Shown: positions 18,094 to 26,877 of the stretch, in pieces
Layout: every line of letters starts with the position of its first letter
Numbering within the stretch: position 1 is the stretch's first letter
DNA from: Devosiaceae bacterium
GTDB taxonomy: Bacteria; Pseudomonadota; Alphaproteobacteria; Rhizobiales; Devosiaceae
Direction of reading: 5' to 3'
Length of the DNA: 64,000 nucleotides
Assembly (NCBI GenBank): GCA_021648375.1
Contig: JAKISW010000003.1
Span: 1 to 64,000 of the forward strand
Program-made: the position numbers and the translations under genes
Notes under the pieces: model-generated
Told to the model about the DNA's origin: nothing
Databases searched by the model: none
Seen by the model: only the letters and a program-made list of their open reading frames with translations

Positions 18094-20772
18094 GTGCAAG
18101 CGACATCTTTAAACAGCTTTAATTCCCGTCAGACCCTTGATGTAAACGGCAAAGAATATGTCTATTATTCTCTTGTAGAGGCGGAAAAGAACGGTTTAGC
18201 GGGAATTTCACGCCTGCCAAAATCGCTAAAAGTTGTTTTGGAAAACCTTTTGAGATTCGAGGATGGCAAAAGCGTAACCCGAGATGATATTTTGGCTTTT
18301 GTAGACTGGCTTGATAAAAAAACTTCAAACCAGGAAATTGCCTATCGTCCGGCCCGGGTTCTTATGCAGGATTTTACAGGGGTTCCAGCTGTTGTTGATC
18401 TGGCGGCCATGCGCGATGCAGCAGTAGCTCTTGGCGCTGATCCGCAAAAAATTAATCCGCTGGTGCCGGTTGATCTGGTGATTGACCATTCGGTTATGGT
18501 GGATAATTTTGGCACTGCTGATGCTTTTGCCAAGAATGTTGAACTGGAATATGAACGTAATGGCGAGCGCTACGAGTTTTTACGCTGGGGACAATCAGCG
18601 TTTAATAATTTTTCGGTGGTTCCTCCGGGAACGGGAATTTGCCATCAGGTTAACCTTGAATATCTGGCGCAAACGGTCTGGACTAGGGAAGAAAACGGGC
18701 AAACCATTGCTTACCCGGATACGCTGGTTGGCACCGACAGTCATACAACAATGGTCAACGGTTTGGCGGTTTTAGGCTGGGGAGTTGGTGGCATTGAGGC
18801 GGAAGCGGCAATGCTTGGTCAACCGGTTACAATGCTTATTCCCGAAGTTATAGGCTTTAAAATTACCGGGGAGATGTCCCAGGGAATTACTGCCACCGAT
18901 TTGGTGCTGCAAATTGTGGAAATGCTGCGCAAAAGGGGTGTGGTTGGTAAATTTGTCGAATTTTTTGGACCGGGTCTTAATAATCTCACCCTTGAGGATG
19001 AAGCAACGATTGCCAATATGGCGCCTGAATATGGGGCGACCTGTGGGTTTTTCCCTGTTGATGAGGATACCTTAGCATATTTGCGTATTACCGGGCGCGA
19101 AGAAGAGCGGATTGCACTTGTTGAAGCCTATGCAAAAGCTCAGGGCATGTATCGCAATGATGATGCTCCCGATCCGATTTTTACCGACGTGCTTGAGCTT
19201 GACCTTGGCGAAGTCGTACCTTCAATTTCCGGCCCAAAACGTCCCCAGGACAGAATTTCTTTGAACGAAGCAAAAGTTAAATTTGCCAGCTCTTTGGCGG
19301 GTGAATTTGGTAAAAGTGATCAGGCAATTGCAAAAGTTGAAGGGCAGGATTATTCGATTGGTCACGGGGATGTGGTAATCGCTGCCATTACCTCATGCAC
19401 AAACACATCCAATCCGTCAGTACTTGTTGCGGCCGGACTGGTAGCCAGAAAAGCCAGAGAATTGGGTTTGAAAGTAAAACCGTGGGTTAAAACATCGCTG
19501 GCTCCAGGATCACAGGTGGTAACCGACTATCTGTCCCGATCCGGGCTGCAGGAAGATCTGGATGCTCTTGGATTTAATCTGGTGGGATATGGCTGCACCA
19601 CCTGCATTGGTAATTCGGGTCCGTTACCGGTTGAAATTTCCAAAGCAATTGCTGAAAAAGATCTGGTGGCCTGCGCTGTTCTTTCGGGCAACCGCAACTT
19701 TGAGGGCAGAATAAGCGCCGATATCAAAGCTAATTATTTGGCCTCGCCACCATTGGTTGTTGCCTATGCCCTGCTTGGTAAAATGAGCGCGGACATTACA
19801 ACTGAGCCGCTTGGAACTGATAAAGATGGTGAGCCGGTATACCTGAAGGACCTATGGCCCACCAATGCGCAAATATCTGAAATTGTTCGGGAAACGATTA
19901 CCCCGGAAATGTTCAAATCCAGATATGGAGATGTATTCAAGGGAGATGATAAATGGCAGGGGATCAAGGTCACCGGCGGGCAGACTTATGATTGGAACCC
20001 CGGCTCGACTTATGTGCAGCTACCGCCCTATTTTGACGGGTTGCAAATGCAGCCAACTCCGCAAAAAGATGTTAAACAGGCAAGAATTCTTGGCCTGTTT
20101 GCAGATAGTATAACTACCGACCATATTTCCCCTGCCGGTGCATTTAAGGTTGATAGTGCGGCCGGAAAATATCTGATTGAAGGGCAGGTGGCACCAAAAG
20201 ATTTCAATTCCTATGGCGCGCGCCGGGGTAATCATCAGGTGATGATGCGAGGGACTTTTGCCAATATCAGAATTAAAAATCAGATGCTTGACGGGGTTGA
20301 GGGTGGTTACAGCTTGGGACCTGACGGGGAACAGATGTCCATGTATGATGCTGCCATGGCCTATCGCGATCAGGGGGTTGAGCTGGTTGTATTTGGTGGC
20401 AAGGAATATGGAACCGGATCATCACGGGATTGGGCTGCCAAAGGCACCTTGCTGCTTGGGGTCCGGGCAGTAATCACTCAAAGTTTTGAAAGAATTCACC
20501 GATCTAACCTGATTGGAATGGGGGTTTTGCCATTGCAGTTCAAAGAGGGGGAAAGCTGGAAGTCCTTGGGCATGAGTGGTGATGAAATTGTCGATATTGA
20601 AAATGTGAATGATATTGAGCCGCAAGGTGAAATTGTTGTGAATATAACATTTGCCGATGGGGAGACAAAGTCTCTCGCAACTACCTGCCGGATTGATACG
20701 GAAATCGAAATGGAATATTTCCGTCATGGGGGAATTTTGCAATATGTTTTGCGTAATTTATTCAAATCGTAA
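18094..20772 (+). CDS. acnA: Aconitate hydratase AcnA
   Basis: An 892-residue TCA-cycle aconitase converting citrate to isocitrate with a 4Fe-4S cluster. Cluster ligands lie in AITSCTNTSNPSVL and YGCTTCIGNSGPLP. Active-site segments include GTDSHTTMVNGL, SITTDHISPAG and KEYGTGSSRDWAAKG. I place the start at the GTG at 18094, preceded by AGGTGG, because it gives the standard AcnA N-terminus and length. A longer frame from a TTG at 18019 has no family support. It belongs to the bacterial AcnA/IRP type and not AcnB. Confidence 0.96.
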   Translation: MQATSLNSFNSRQTLDVNGKEYVYYSLVEAEKNGLAGISRLPKSLKVVLENLLRFEDGKSVTRDDILAFVDWLDKKTSNQEIAYRPARVLMQDFTGVPAVVDLAAMRDAAVALGADPQKINPLVPVDLVIDHSVMVDNFGTADAFAKNVELEYERNGERYEFLRWGQSAFNNFSVVPPGTGICHQVNLEYLAQTVWTREENGQTIAYPDTLVGTDSHTTMVNGLAVLGWGVGGIEAEAAMLGQPVTMLIPEVIGFKITGEMSQGITATDLVLQIVEMLRKRGVVGKFVEFFGPGLNNLTLEDEATIANMAPEYGATCGFFPVDEDTLAYLRITGREEERIALVEAYAKAQGMYRNDDAPDPIFTDVLELDLGEVVPSISGPKRPQDRISLNEAKVKFASSLAGEFGKSDQAIAKVEGQDYSIGHGDVVIAAITSCTNTSNPSVLVAAGLVARKARELGLKVKPWVKTSLAPGSQVVTDYLSRSGLQEDLDALGFNLVGYGCTTCIGNSGPLPVEISKAIAEKDLVACAVLSGNRNFEGRISADIKANYLASPPLVVAYALLGKMSADITTEPLGTDKDGEPVYLKDLWPTNAQISEIVRETITPEMFKSRYGDVFKGDDKWQGIKVTGGQTYDWNPGSTYVQLPPYFDGLQMQPTPQKDVKQARILGLFADSITTDHISPAGAFKVDSAAGKYLIEGQVAPKDFNSYGARRGNHQVMMRGTFANIRIKNQMLDGVEGGYSLGPDGEQMSMYDAAMAYRDQGVELVVFGGKEYGTGSSRDWAAKGTLLLGVRAVITQSFERIHRSNLIGMGVLPLQFKEGESWKSLGMSGDEIVDIENVNDIEPQGEIVVNITFADGETKSLATTCRIDTEIEMEYFRHGGILQYVLRNLFKS

Positions 20773-20838
20773 ACCGCTCACTTAAATTTCACTGCAATTT
20801 GAATAGCCAACATTTCTAAAACGTCATACAAAAGGGAC

Positions 20839-21573
20839 ATGAAAAATCGTGTGCTCCTTTTGTTGGCGCTGGTTATTGGAGCTTTTTCCAGTAGTGGCGC
20901 GACTTTGTCCGAAGAAATAAAAACCAGACCTAAAGCTGTGGTGGAACTTTTTACATCTCAGGGATGCTCTGCATGCCCGCCTGCCGATGCGATATTTTTG
21001 GAATTAACGGACCGTAGTGATATTTTAGCCCTGTCCTATCATGTGGATTATTGGGACTATATCGGCTGGGTTGATACTTTTGGAATGCCGGCAAACTCTG
21101 ATCTTCAACGTTCATATGCCACTACTTTGGGGAATGCTCGCGTTTATACGCCTCAAATGGTGATAAATGGTGCTGTGGACGTGGTCGGTTCGCGCAGGGA
21201 TGAAGTTGAGAGTGGGATTGGTGCTGGAAATTTGCCGGTATTTGTTGATTTGAGTTATTCAGACGGGTTGCTGGACGTGAAAATTCCGGGAAACTTAAAC
21301 GGTAACGAATCAGTGGTTTATCTGGTGACTTTTCGCAGCCGTGCAGAAGTGGCAATAATGCGCGGAGAAAATCGGGGAAAATTTATTACCTATGCTCAAA
21401 TTGTTACCTCTCGCCAGATTATAGGTATGTGGGATCCACAAAAAGGAGCTCAGTTGATTTTGCCAATGGTTGAATTGTTGGGCGGGGACGATGATGGGGT
21501 GGTTATTCTTGTTCAACAGCAATCCGATGGAAACCCGGGACCAATTCTGGGTGCTTCATTATTTCAAATGTAA
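20839..21573 (+). CDS. DUF1223 thioredoxin-like secreted protein
   Basis: A 244-residue protein with a cleavable-looking N-terminal hydrophobic segment (LLLLALVIGAFSSSGA). The DUF1223 signature VVELFTSQGCSACPPADA contains a CxxC pair in a thioredoxin-like position, then LSYHVDYWDYIGWVDTF and YTPQMVINGAVDVVGS. DUF1223 proteins are periplasmic or exported and thioredoxin-fold-like; their function is not settled. It sits 66 bases downstream of acnA on the same strand, an arrangement I associate with Rhizobiales, and a strong terminator follows. Confidence 0.88.
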   Translation: MKNRVLLLLALVIGAFSSSGATLSEEIKTRPKAVVELFTSQGCSACPPADAIFLELTDRSDILALSYHVDYWDYIGWVDTFGMPANSDLQRSYATTLGNARVYTPQMVINGAVDVVGSRRDEVESGIGAGNLPVFVDLSYSDGLLDVKIPGNLNGNESVVYLVTFRSRAEVAIMRGENRGKFITYAQIVTSRQIIGMWDPQKGAQLILPMVELLGGDDDGVVILVQQQSDGNPGPILGASLFQM

Positions 21574-21607
21574 GGGTTTTGCGAAAAGAAAAGTTGCTGT
21601 AAAAGGA

Positions 21608-21652
21608 AGTAACAGTCCGATTGGTTAGAATCGGACTGTTACTTGTCTTTTG
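21608..21652 (+). terminator. Strong rho-independent terminator after the DUF1223 gene
   Basis: Perfect 15-bp stem AGTAACAGTCCGATT / AATCGGACTGTTACT with a six-base loop, followed by TGTCTTTTGTTT. It is about 35 bases past the stop of the DUF1223 gene and likely ends the acnA transcript. Confidence 0.85.
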
Positions 21653-21975
21653 TTTGCATGCCCATCAGCACAGTTTTAAATTTGTGCTGAGCAAACGAGT
21701 GGTCGGCTCTATCAGGCTTCATGGTTTGGGGGCAATAAATACCCGACGGAGCCGACCTCTGGAGGCAATAGAAATCTTTTACCGAGGTAATCTGGCCCAA
21801 CGAGGGAAACTTTGTGACGGAAATTGGATGATTTAGGGATTTATGTGCCGCAATTGGCCTCCCAATTGTGGCCGCTCAAAGTTAGAATTATTCCAAGTGT
21901 TTTTTAAGGTCACCTAAATACAGCAAGCGCGCCTGTTGTAGGGGCCTGGGGTATAAAACCTGGGCGTATCTAAAT
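21653..21975. other. Hairpin-rich non-coding spacer, candidate structured RNA
   Basis: No convincing gene is present. Successive inverted repeats are TTTGC..TCAGCACA/TGTGCTGA..GCAAA (21653-21695), a 9-bp GGTCGGCTC/GAGCCGACC enclosing 39 bases (21701-21757), and GCCGCAATTGG/CCAATTGTGGC with a CCTC loop (21847-21872). The segment 21907-21975 also has GGTCACC and GGTTACC at its ends. It may be a non-coding RNA or a degraded repeat element; I could not match it to a known RNA family. Confidence 0.4.
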
Positions 21976-21981
21976 GGTTAC

Positions 21982-22290
21982 CTATTCCTTAATATATTTA
22001 AGATGGTCGAATTGTCTCGACAGACAAATAGTGATTTTTTCAAAATATTCCGAATCAGTGTTTTGAAGCCGGTTTTTTATTTCCCTCAATCTGGATACCT
22101 TAATCTGCTTTGAATAGAGCGGCCAAATGCCATTTATGCAACCTGTCAAATTGGAAATTTTTGAACAATCTTTATTTTGTTGTTTGGTCACCCAGTTAAG
22201 CAACAGCAGGAGTTTGATGTGAGCATTATAAATTTCAAAGCAATTTTGGCGGATGAAATTCGGCCGAAATTTTGAATTTATTGCAAGCAA
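21982..22290 (-). CDS. Doubtful small hypothetical protein
   Basis: A 102-codon open frame directly downstream (24 bases) of the GNAT gene on the same strand. The only in-frame start is TTG and no good ribosome-binding site precedes it. The predicted protein is basic and amphipathic with a WVTKQQNKDC-type central region, a GIWPLYSKQI segment and an Arg/Asp-rich C-terminus (CLSRQFDHLKYIKE), a composition that looks protein-like. It could be a real small gene, a remnant, or chance in AT-rich DNA. No function can be given. Confidence 0.3.
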   Translation of the reverse strand: MLAINSKFRPNFIRQNCFEIYNAHIKLLLLLNWVTKQQNKDCSKISNLTGCINGIWPLYSKQIKVSRLREIKNRLQNTDSEYFEKITICLSRQFDHLKYIKE

Positions 22291-22314
22291 TGAGACCAGT
22301 TATTTTCTCTGGCG

Positions 22315-22812
22315 TTATAATTTTTTCTGCATATGGACGATCCCGTGCCAGGTATCAAATTTATAACCCAGCTCCGGGAATTCCCCCAAAATTTCAAATC
22401 CGTGTTTTTTGTGCAGTGCAATGGAGTTGGCAGTTCCAAGGGTAATTATTGCCACCATTTGTTTGAACCCAAACTGCTTTGAATTTTCAATTAACTCGCT
22501 CAAAAGTCTGCTGCCAAGTCCTTTACCCAAATGGTCGGGAGAAAGATAAATGGCGTTTTCGCAGGTGAAGCGATAGGCGGGCCTTTCCCGATAGTATGAA
22601 GCGTAGGCAAAACCGACGATCTCATCGTTTGCCTGTGCAACTATCAGGGGATGGCCTTTTTGCGCAATTGCCAAGAATTTTTTGTCAATCTGACCGCTGT
22701 CAGGTGCATCAAGATCAAATGTAACCACAGAGTTTTCGACGTAATGGCTATAGATATCGCTAAGAGCGGGAGCATCTTTGCTGGAATAGGGGCGCAATAT
22801 TATCGAGGTCAT
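22315..22812 (-). CDS. GNAT N-acetyltransferase, phosphinothricin-acetyltransferase-like
   Basis: A 165-residue GNAT-fold enzyme of the Pat/YncA group, which acetylates small amines such as methionine sulfoximine or phosphinothricin with acetyl-CoA. The N-terminus has LRPYSSKDAPALSDIYSHYV and the acetyl-CoA binding loop is LSPDHLGKGLGSRLL. The C-terminal part has AIITLGTANSIALHKKHGFE followed by GYKFDTWHGIVHMQ, all typical of this subgroup. It stands alone between the BI-1 gene and the hairpin-rich spacer. The true substrate is unknown. Confidence 0.88.
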   Translation of the reverse strand: MTSIILRPYSSKDAPALSDIYSHYVENSVVTFDLDAPDSGQIDKKFLAIAQKGHPLIVAQANDEIVGFAYASYYRERPAYRFTCENAIYLSPDHLGKGLGSRLLSELIENSKQFGFKQMVAIITLGTANSIALHKKHGFEILGEFPELGYKFDTWHGIVHMQKKL

Positions 22813-22840
22813 TAGGATTGCCTTATATTAAATAGAGATA

Positions 22841-22873
22841 AAAAAAACCGCAGTCAGAAGACTGCGGCTTTAA
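22841..22873 (-). terminator. Terminator after the Bax-inhibitor-1 gene
   Basis: Perfect 8-bp stem CCGCAGTC/GACTGCGG with an AGAA loop. On the minus strand the stem is followed by seven T. It lies 28 bases past the stop of the BI-1 family gene and before the GNAT gene. Confidence 0.88.
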
Positions 22874-22900
22874 TTCGATTGATAGCTGATAAGCGCAAAA

Positions 22901-23626
22901 TTAATTACGATTACCAAACAGGCGAAGCAGCATCAGGAACAGGTTGATGAAATCCAGATAAAGGGTCAGTGCGCCCATTATGGCTTTTTTGCCGGCAATT
23001 TCTGAGCCATCAAGTTCCATATACATTTCCTTGATTTTCTGGGTGTCATAGGCGGTTAGCCCGACAAAAATCAAAACCCCAAGAACTGAAATGCCAAAAT
23101 CCAGCGCTGAAGACTGGAGGAATATGTTGACCACCATGGCGATGATAATGCCTATAAGGCCCATCATCAAAAATGAACCCATGGCCGTTAGATCGCGCTT
23201 TGTTGTATAGCCATAAAGGCTCATGGCGCCAAACATTGAGGCGGTAATAAAGAACACTCTGGCGATTGAAGCCCCGGTATAAATAAAGAAAATCGAAGAC
23301 AGGGAGATGCCCATTACCGTGGCAAAGCCCCAAAATACCATTTGCGCTGTCGCAAAGCTCATTTTGTTAATGCCGAATGACAGGGCCAGAACAAATGCAA
23401 ACGGGGATAGCATCACTACCCATTTGAGGGGTGAAACATAGACCAGGTTGAAGATGTCCGCACTTGAAGTTGCCCATTGGGCAAAGAAAAAAGCAACTGC
23501 GCCGGTAATGGCCAGGCCAATTCCCATATAATTATATACCCGCAGCATGTGCGCGCGCAGTCCCTCGTCGATGATCGCGGCGGAATCGTTACGCGCGTTC
23601 AAATTTTGACGATCATAGTCTGCCAT
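22901..23626 (-). CDS. Bax inhibitor-1/YccA-family membrane protein
   Basis: A 241-residue polytopic membrane protein with about seven hydrophobic helices after a short polar N-terminus (RNDSAAIIDEGLRAHMLRVY). The family signature occurs near the end as GLTAYDTQKIKEMY and ALTLYLDFINLFLMLLRLFG. Bacterial BI-1 proteins include the pH-regulated calcium-leak channel BsYetJ and the FtsH-associated YccA; the role here is not shown by context. A terminator follows directly. It is divergent from the first IalB-like gene. Confidence 0.92.
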   Translation of the reverse strand: MADYDRQNLNARNDSAAIIDEGLRAHMLRVYNYMGIGLAITGAVAFFFAQWATSSADIFNLVYVSPLKWVVMLSPFAFVLALSFGINKMSFATAQMVFWGFATVMGISLSSIFFIYTGASIARVFFITASMFGAMSLYGYTTKRDLTAMGSFLMMGLIGIIIAMVVNIFLQSSALDFGISVLGVLIFVGLTAYDTQKIKEMYMELDGSEIAGKKAIMGALTLYLDFINLFLMLLRLFGNRN

Positions 23627-24096
23627 TTTTTTGTCCTTCCAAGGGAAATTTAATTTGGTTGTGTGGAAATGATTTTTCGCAAACGTCTTTCAGCTGAGAA
23701 ACCTTCCCGCATTTTCATGGAATTAATATGGCGATTTGGCTGCAAAAATACAAGGGCGATATTTGGCAGTGGCAGGGAGAATTTTGAAAATCAATATTTT
23801 TAGACCAGAATTCGCGTTTTATAAGTCCGCTGGGGATAAATTCTTTGTGATTTTGGGGAGTTTGACAAGAAAATGCCTTGTTTGAGTTCTCTTAACAATG
23901 TTTTTACAGATCGGTTAAGACTTCCTTAGCCATGAATTGTCAAAGAGAATACATAGTGATGCTAACCGCCAAATTGCCGCCAAAATTCAGGTTAGTGTCG
24001 CCAATTAGTTTAATTGTCCCTATAATCTTTGCAGCTTGGTAACCATGCTCTGGGATAAGGGAAGGTAAAGACCATCTCCGTCATAAGGAATATGTG
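23627..24096. other. 470-base divergent spacer between BI-1 and IalB-like genes
   Basis: I see no gene here. It must contain the promoters of both flanking genes. A TTGACA at 23872 has no well-spaced -10 partner, and a GGTTAAGACTTCCTTAGCC interrupted repeat lies near 23913. No promoter can be assigned with confidence. Confidence 0.4.
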
Positions 24097-24639
24097 ATGA
24101 CGTACCAAAAAAAACGCAGAATTATCCTGAAATTGGCAACTGCCGCCTTAAGCGTTATCGGGCTTGGATTTGGGCCGGGACTTGTTAGCGCAAACGCTGC
24201 AACGGTTGAAAATCTGGGCACTTTCAGGTTTTGGACAGCCTGGAAGGGAGATGATAATAGCGGAGTAATGTGCTATATATCTTCTCAGCCTCAAGAAACA
24301 CTGCCGGCTAATGTAAATCGCGATCCAATCCACTTTTTAGTGGTTAATCGCAAGGGTCTTGGTACCCTAAATGAAGTTCAGACGCTTGTTGGCTATCCGC
24401 TGGCCTCAGATTCAACCCCTCAGGTAAGCGTTGACGGCCGTGGATTTGATATGGTTGTTGAAGGTTCTGCCGCCTGGCTGGCAAGCGCAAATGATGAAAA
24501 ACCATTTGTTGATGCCATGAAATCCGGAACCCAAATGATTGTTAAGGGACGCTCGCAGCGGGGAACCAATACTACTGACACCTATTCTTTGCTCGGAGTG
24601 ACCGCTGCTATGGAAAAAATCGGCCAGGCTTGCAACTGA
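24097..24639 (+). CDS. Invasion-associated locus B (IalB)-family protein, copy 1
   Basis: A 180-residue exported protein. A Lys/Arg-rich N-terminus and hydrophobic segment (residues ~8-30) end in VSANAA, a likely signal-peptidase site. The mature part begins with VENLGTFRFWTAWKGDDNSGVMCYISSQPQE, matching the W-x-[ST]-x-C-[YF] start of IalB-like domains, and ends with a single Cys (QACN). IalB-like proteins are periplasmic or surface-exposed in Rhizobiales; the molecular role is unclear outside Bartonella. The ATG at 24097 has AAGGAA seven bases upstream. A second family member follows 100 bases downstream. Confidence 0.8.
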   Translation: MTYQKKRRIILKLATAALSVIGLGFGPGLVSANAATVENLGTFRFWTAWKGDDNSGVMCYISSQPQETLPANVNRDPIHFLVVNRKGLGTLNEVQTLVGYPLASDSTPQVSVDGRGFDMVVEGSAAWLASANDEKPFVDAMKSGTQMIVKGRSQRGTNTTDTYSLLGVTAAMEKIGQACN

Positions 24640-24743
24640 CTTGTATTCGACTTAGGCAAGGGCCCATGCGGCTGATAAAGACGGTTTTAATTGCCTGATG
24701 CTATATAATTGAATGCCTAAAAGTCCAGGAGTCTGTTTTGGAT

Positions 24744-25319
24744 ATGCGTTTGTTTTTCAAAATGCGCCCGAATTTATCAAATTCCAGGGTTTATCGTACC
24801 TGTTGGCGACGAGTTATTTTGAAGCGGGCTATTCCAATGGCGTTTGTTGCATTGTTTGGTGCCAGCGGTGCCAGCGCGCAATCAGTGCAGGTGTTGGGAG
24901 AGTTTCGGGATTGGTCGGCCTATACCGCCAATGATGGGGGTGGACCCATATGTTTTACAATGAGCAAGCCTAAAGAAACTGAACCGGAGCCAGAGGGATA
25001 TGCGGATGCGTTCGTATATCTTACTCACCGGCCTTCTCAAGGTTTGAGCAATGAATTCAATATGATAGCTGGATATGAATTTGCGCCCGACAGTGTGGCA
25101 ATTGCAAGAGTTGGCTCCAGTGTTTATGAATTGTTTACCAGCGCTGATGCGGCCTGGTTGAGTGACCCGGAGCAGGGTGAAGCGTTTGCCCGTGATTTAA
25201 GAGCCGGGGCGAATTTGCTTATTGAGGGCTTAAGTGTTGGGGGAGAGAATATTGTTCAGACATTTTCTCTTTCAGGTGCCACCGCATCTTCACGGGCGAT
25301 AAATTCCGCTTGCAGATAA
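24744..25319 (+). CDS. Invasion-associated locus B (IalB)-family protein, copy 2
   Basis: A 191-residue paralogue of the preceding gene. A long basic N-terminus and a hydrophobic segment (AFVALFGASGASAQ) suggest export with cleavage after SAQ. The mature protein has GEFRDWSAYTAN, then GPICFTMSKPKE, equivalent to MCYISSQPQE in copy 1, and again ends with a Cys (SACR). AGGAG at 24727 would also fit an in-frame TTG at 24738, so the start is uncertain by two codons. The tandem pair is clearly diverged, sharing only scattered positions. Confidence 0.78.
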   Translation: MRLFFKMRPNLSNSRVYRTCWRRVILKRAIPMAFVALFGASGASAQSVQVLGEFRDWSAYTANDGGGPICFTMSKPKETEPEPEGYADAFVYLTHRPSQGLSNEFNMIAGYEFAPDSVAIARVGSSVYELFTSADAAWLSDPEQGEAFARDLRAGANLLIEGLSVGGENIVQTFSLSGATASSRAINSACR

Positions 25320-25332
25320 TTTTTATCCTTTG

Positions 25333-25400
25333 ATCATAAGCTTTGAACTGAATATTTTGAATCTTAAAAAAGCTGTTTGAGCTGTCTTGAAGCTTATGAT
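25333..25400. repeat. 11-bp inverted repeat downstream of the IalB-like pair
   Basis: ATCATAAGCTT at 25333-25343 and its exact complement AAGCTTATGAT at 25390-25400 frame a 46-base spacer. It could act as a weak transcript end or a protein-binding site; there is no T run after it. Confidence 0.45.
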
Positions 25401-25518
25401 AGATGAGTTCTTGCTCTGTAGATGAATATATTTTTGTTGGCTTTTCCCAAATTATTTTCAAAACCTATACAGGGAATTTTTTCAAGCATCGACATTTGCT
25501 TAAACGGACCTTTTTGAC

Positions 25519-26718
25519 ATGGCCAATTTAACTGAAATTAACACAATGCCAAATATATCTGCCACGCAAAAAAAGTGCGATTTAATTGGTATTTCGCGTC
25601 AAGAAATTGAGGGCCATTTATCTGATATGGCTCTGACAGAAAAAGAAGCCCGCATGCGTACGAAGCAATTGTGGAACTGGATTTATGTCAACGGCATTAC
25701 TGATTTTTCTAAAATGAGCAATGTTTCTAAAATTGCTCGGCAATTATTTGAGGAGAATTTTTCTCTTGTGCGCCCGGAAATGGTATCCGAGCAGGTTTCA
25801 ACCGATGGCACCAGAAAATGGCTGTTCAGGTTTATAGATCCTAAAAATCCCGCGTTGCCAGCAATAGAGGTGGAAACTGTTTATATTCCAGAGCCGGGGC
25901 GGGGAACTCTTTGTATTTCATCACAGGTTGGTTGCACGTTAAATTGCAGCTTTTGTCATACCGGTACCCAGCGGCTGGTGCGAAACTTAACCTCCGGGGA
26001 AATTGTTTCTCAATTGTTGATGGCTCGTGATTTATTGGGGGATTTTCCCGGTGGAAAACGTCCCACTGACGGTTTGACCCCTTCGGGAGATGTGCGCGCC
26101 ATTACCAATATTGTAATGATGGGTATGGGGGAGCCACTGTACAATTTTGAAAATGTAAAAAAAGCGCTTCTAATCATGAGTGATGGCGATGGCCTTTCTA
26201 TTTCCAAGCGCCGCATAACCTTGTCCACTTCCGGGGTGGTTTCTCAGATTGAGCCGACTGGCAGCGAAATAGGTGTGATGCTGGCCATATCATTGCATGC
26301 GGTAAGGGATGAATTGCGCGATGAACTGGTGCCGATAAATAAAAAATGGCCGATTGCGCAATTGCTTGAAGCGTGTCGAAATTATCCTGGAGTTTCCAAT
26401 GCCCGCCGGATTACTTTTGAATATGTAATGCTTAAAGACATCAATGACAGCGATGCTGACGCTCGCGAGTTGGTGCGATTGCTGGCCAATATCCCGTCAA
26501 AAATCAATCTCATTCCATTCAATCCATGGCCGGGTTCGCCTTTTGAATGCTCGGATTGGGAGCGGATCGAGCGGTTTAGCGATATTGTCAATCGGGCCGG
26601 TTATGCTTCCCCTGTAAGAACCCCAAGGGGTAGAGATATTTTTGCCGCCTGCGGGCAGTTGAAATCGGCAAGCGAAAAACTCTCAAGAAAGCAAGTTGCT
26701 GCATTGGGGGTAAAATGA
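25519..26718 (+). CDS. rlmN: Dual-specificity 23S rRNA/tRNA adenine-C2 methyltransferase RlmN
   Basis: A 399-residue radical-SAM enzyme that methylates C2 of A2503 in 23S rRNA and A37 in several tRNAs. The radical-SAM motif is VGCTLNCSFCHTGTQ (CxxxCxxC). The methyl-transfer Cys is in the C-terminal RDIFAACGQL. Further landmarks are KQLWNWIYVNG, GMGEPLYNF, LAISLHAVRDELRDELVPIN and INLIPFNPWPGSPF. The ATG at 25519 is used; an in-frame ATG at 25546 is a possible alternative. Confidence 0.96.
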   Translation: MANLTEINTMPNISATQKKCDLIGISRQEIEGHLSDMALTEKEARMRTKQLWNWIYVNGITDFSKMSNVSKIARQLFEENFSLVRPEMVSEQVSTDGTRKWLFRFIDPKNPALPAIEVETVYIPEPGRGTLCISSQVGCTLNCSFCHTGTQRLVRNLTSGEIVSQLLMARDLLGDFPGGKRPTDGLTPSGDVRAITNIVMMGMGEPLYNFENVKKALLIMSDGDGLSISKRRITLSTSGVVSQIEPTGSEIGVMLAISLHAVRDELRDELVPINKKWPIAQLLEACRNYPGVSNARRITFEYVMLKDINDSDADARELVRLLANIPSKINLIPFNPWPGSPFECSDWERIERFSDIVNRAGYASPVRTPRGRDIFAACGQLKSASEKLSRKQVAALGVK

Positions 26719-26877
26719 ATACTAGGATCAAAACCCTTGGCAGAAAAATAAAGTTTTGGGCTTTGAGCCTGGATCGCGAACTGATAATTTTCAAAAAACG
26801 GGTTTTGCTTGCAAATTGTCAATAGCAAGTTTACCCAGCATTTATGACCAACATCAGCAGCCGGGGTAGTGAATTTT

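Noticed and set aside
21621..21836. 71-codon plus-strand frame in the hairpin-rich spacer
   Set aside because: It begins inside the terminator stem, has no ribosome-binding site, and runs through inverted repeats.
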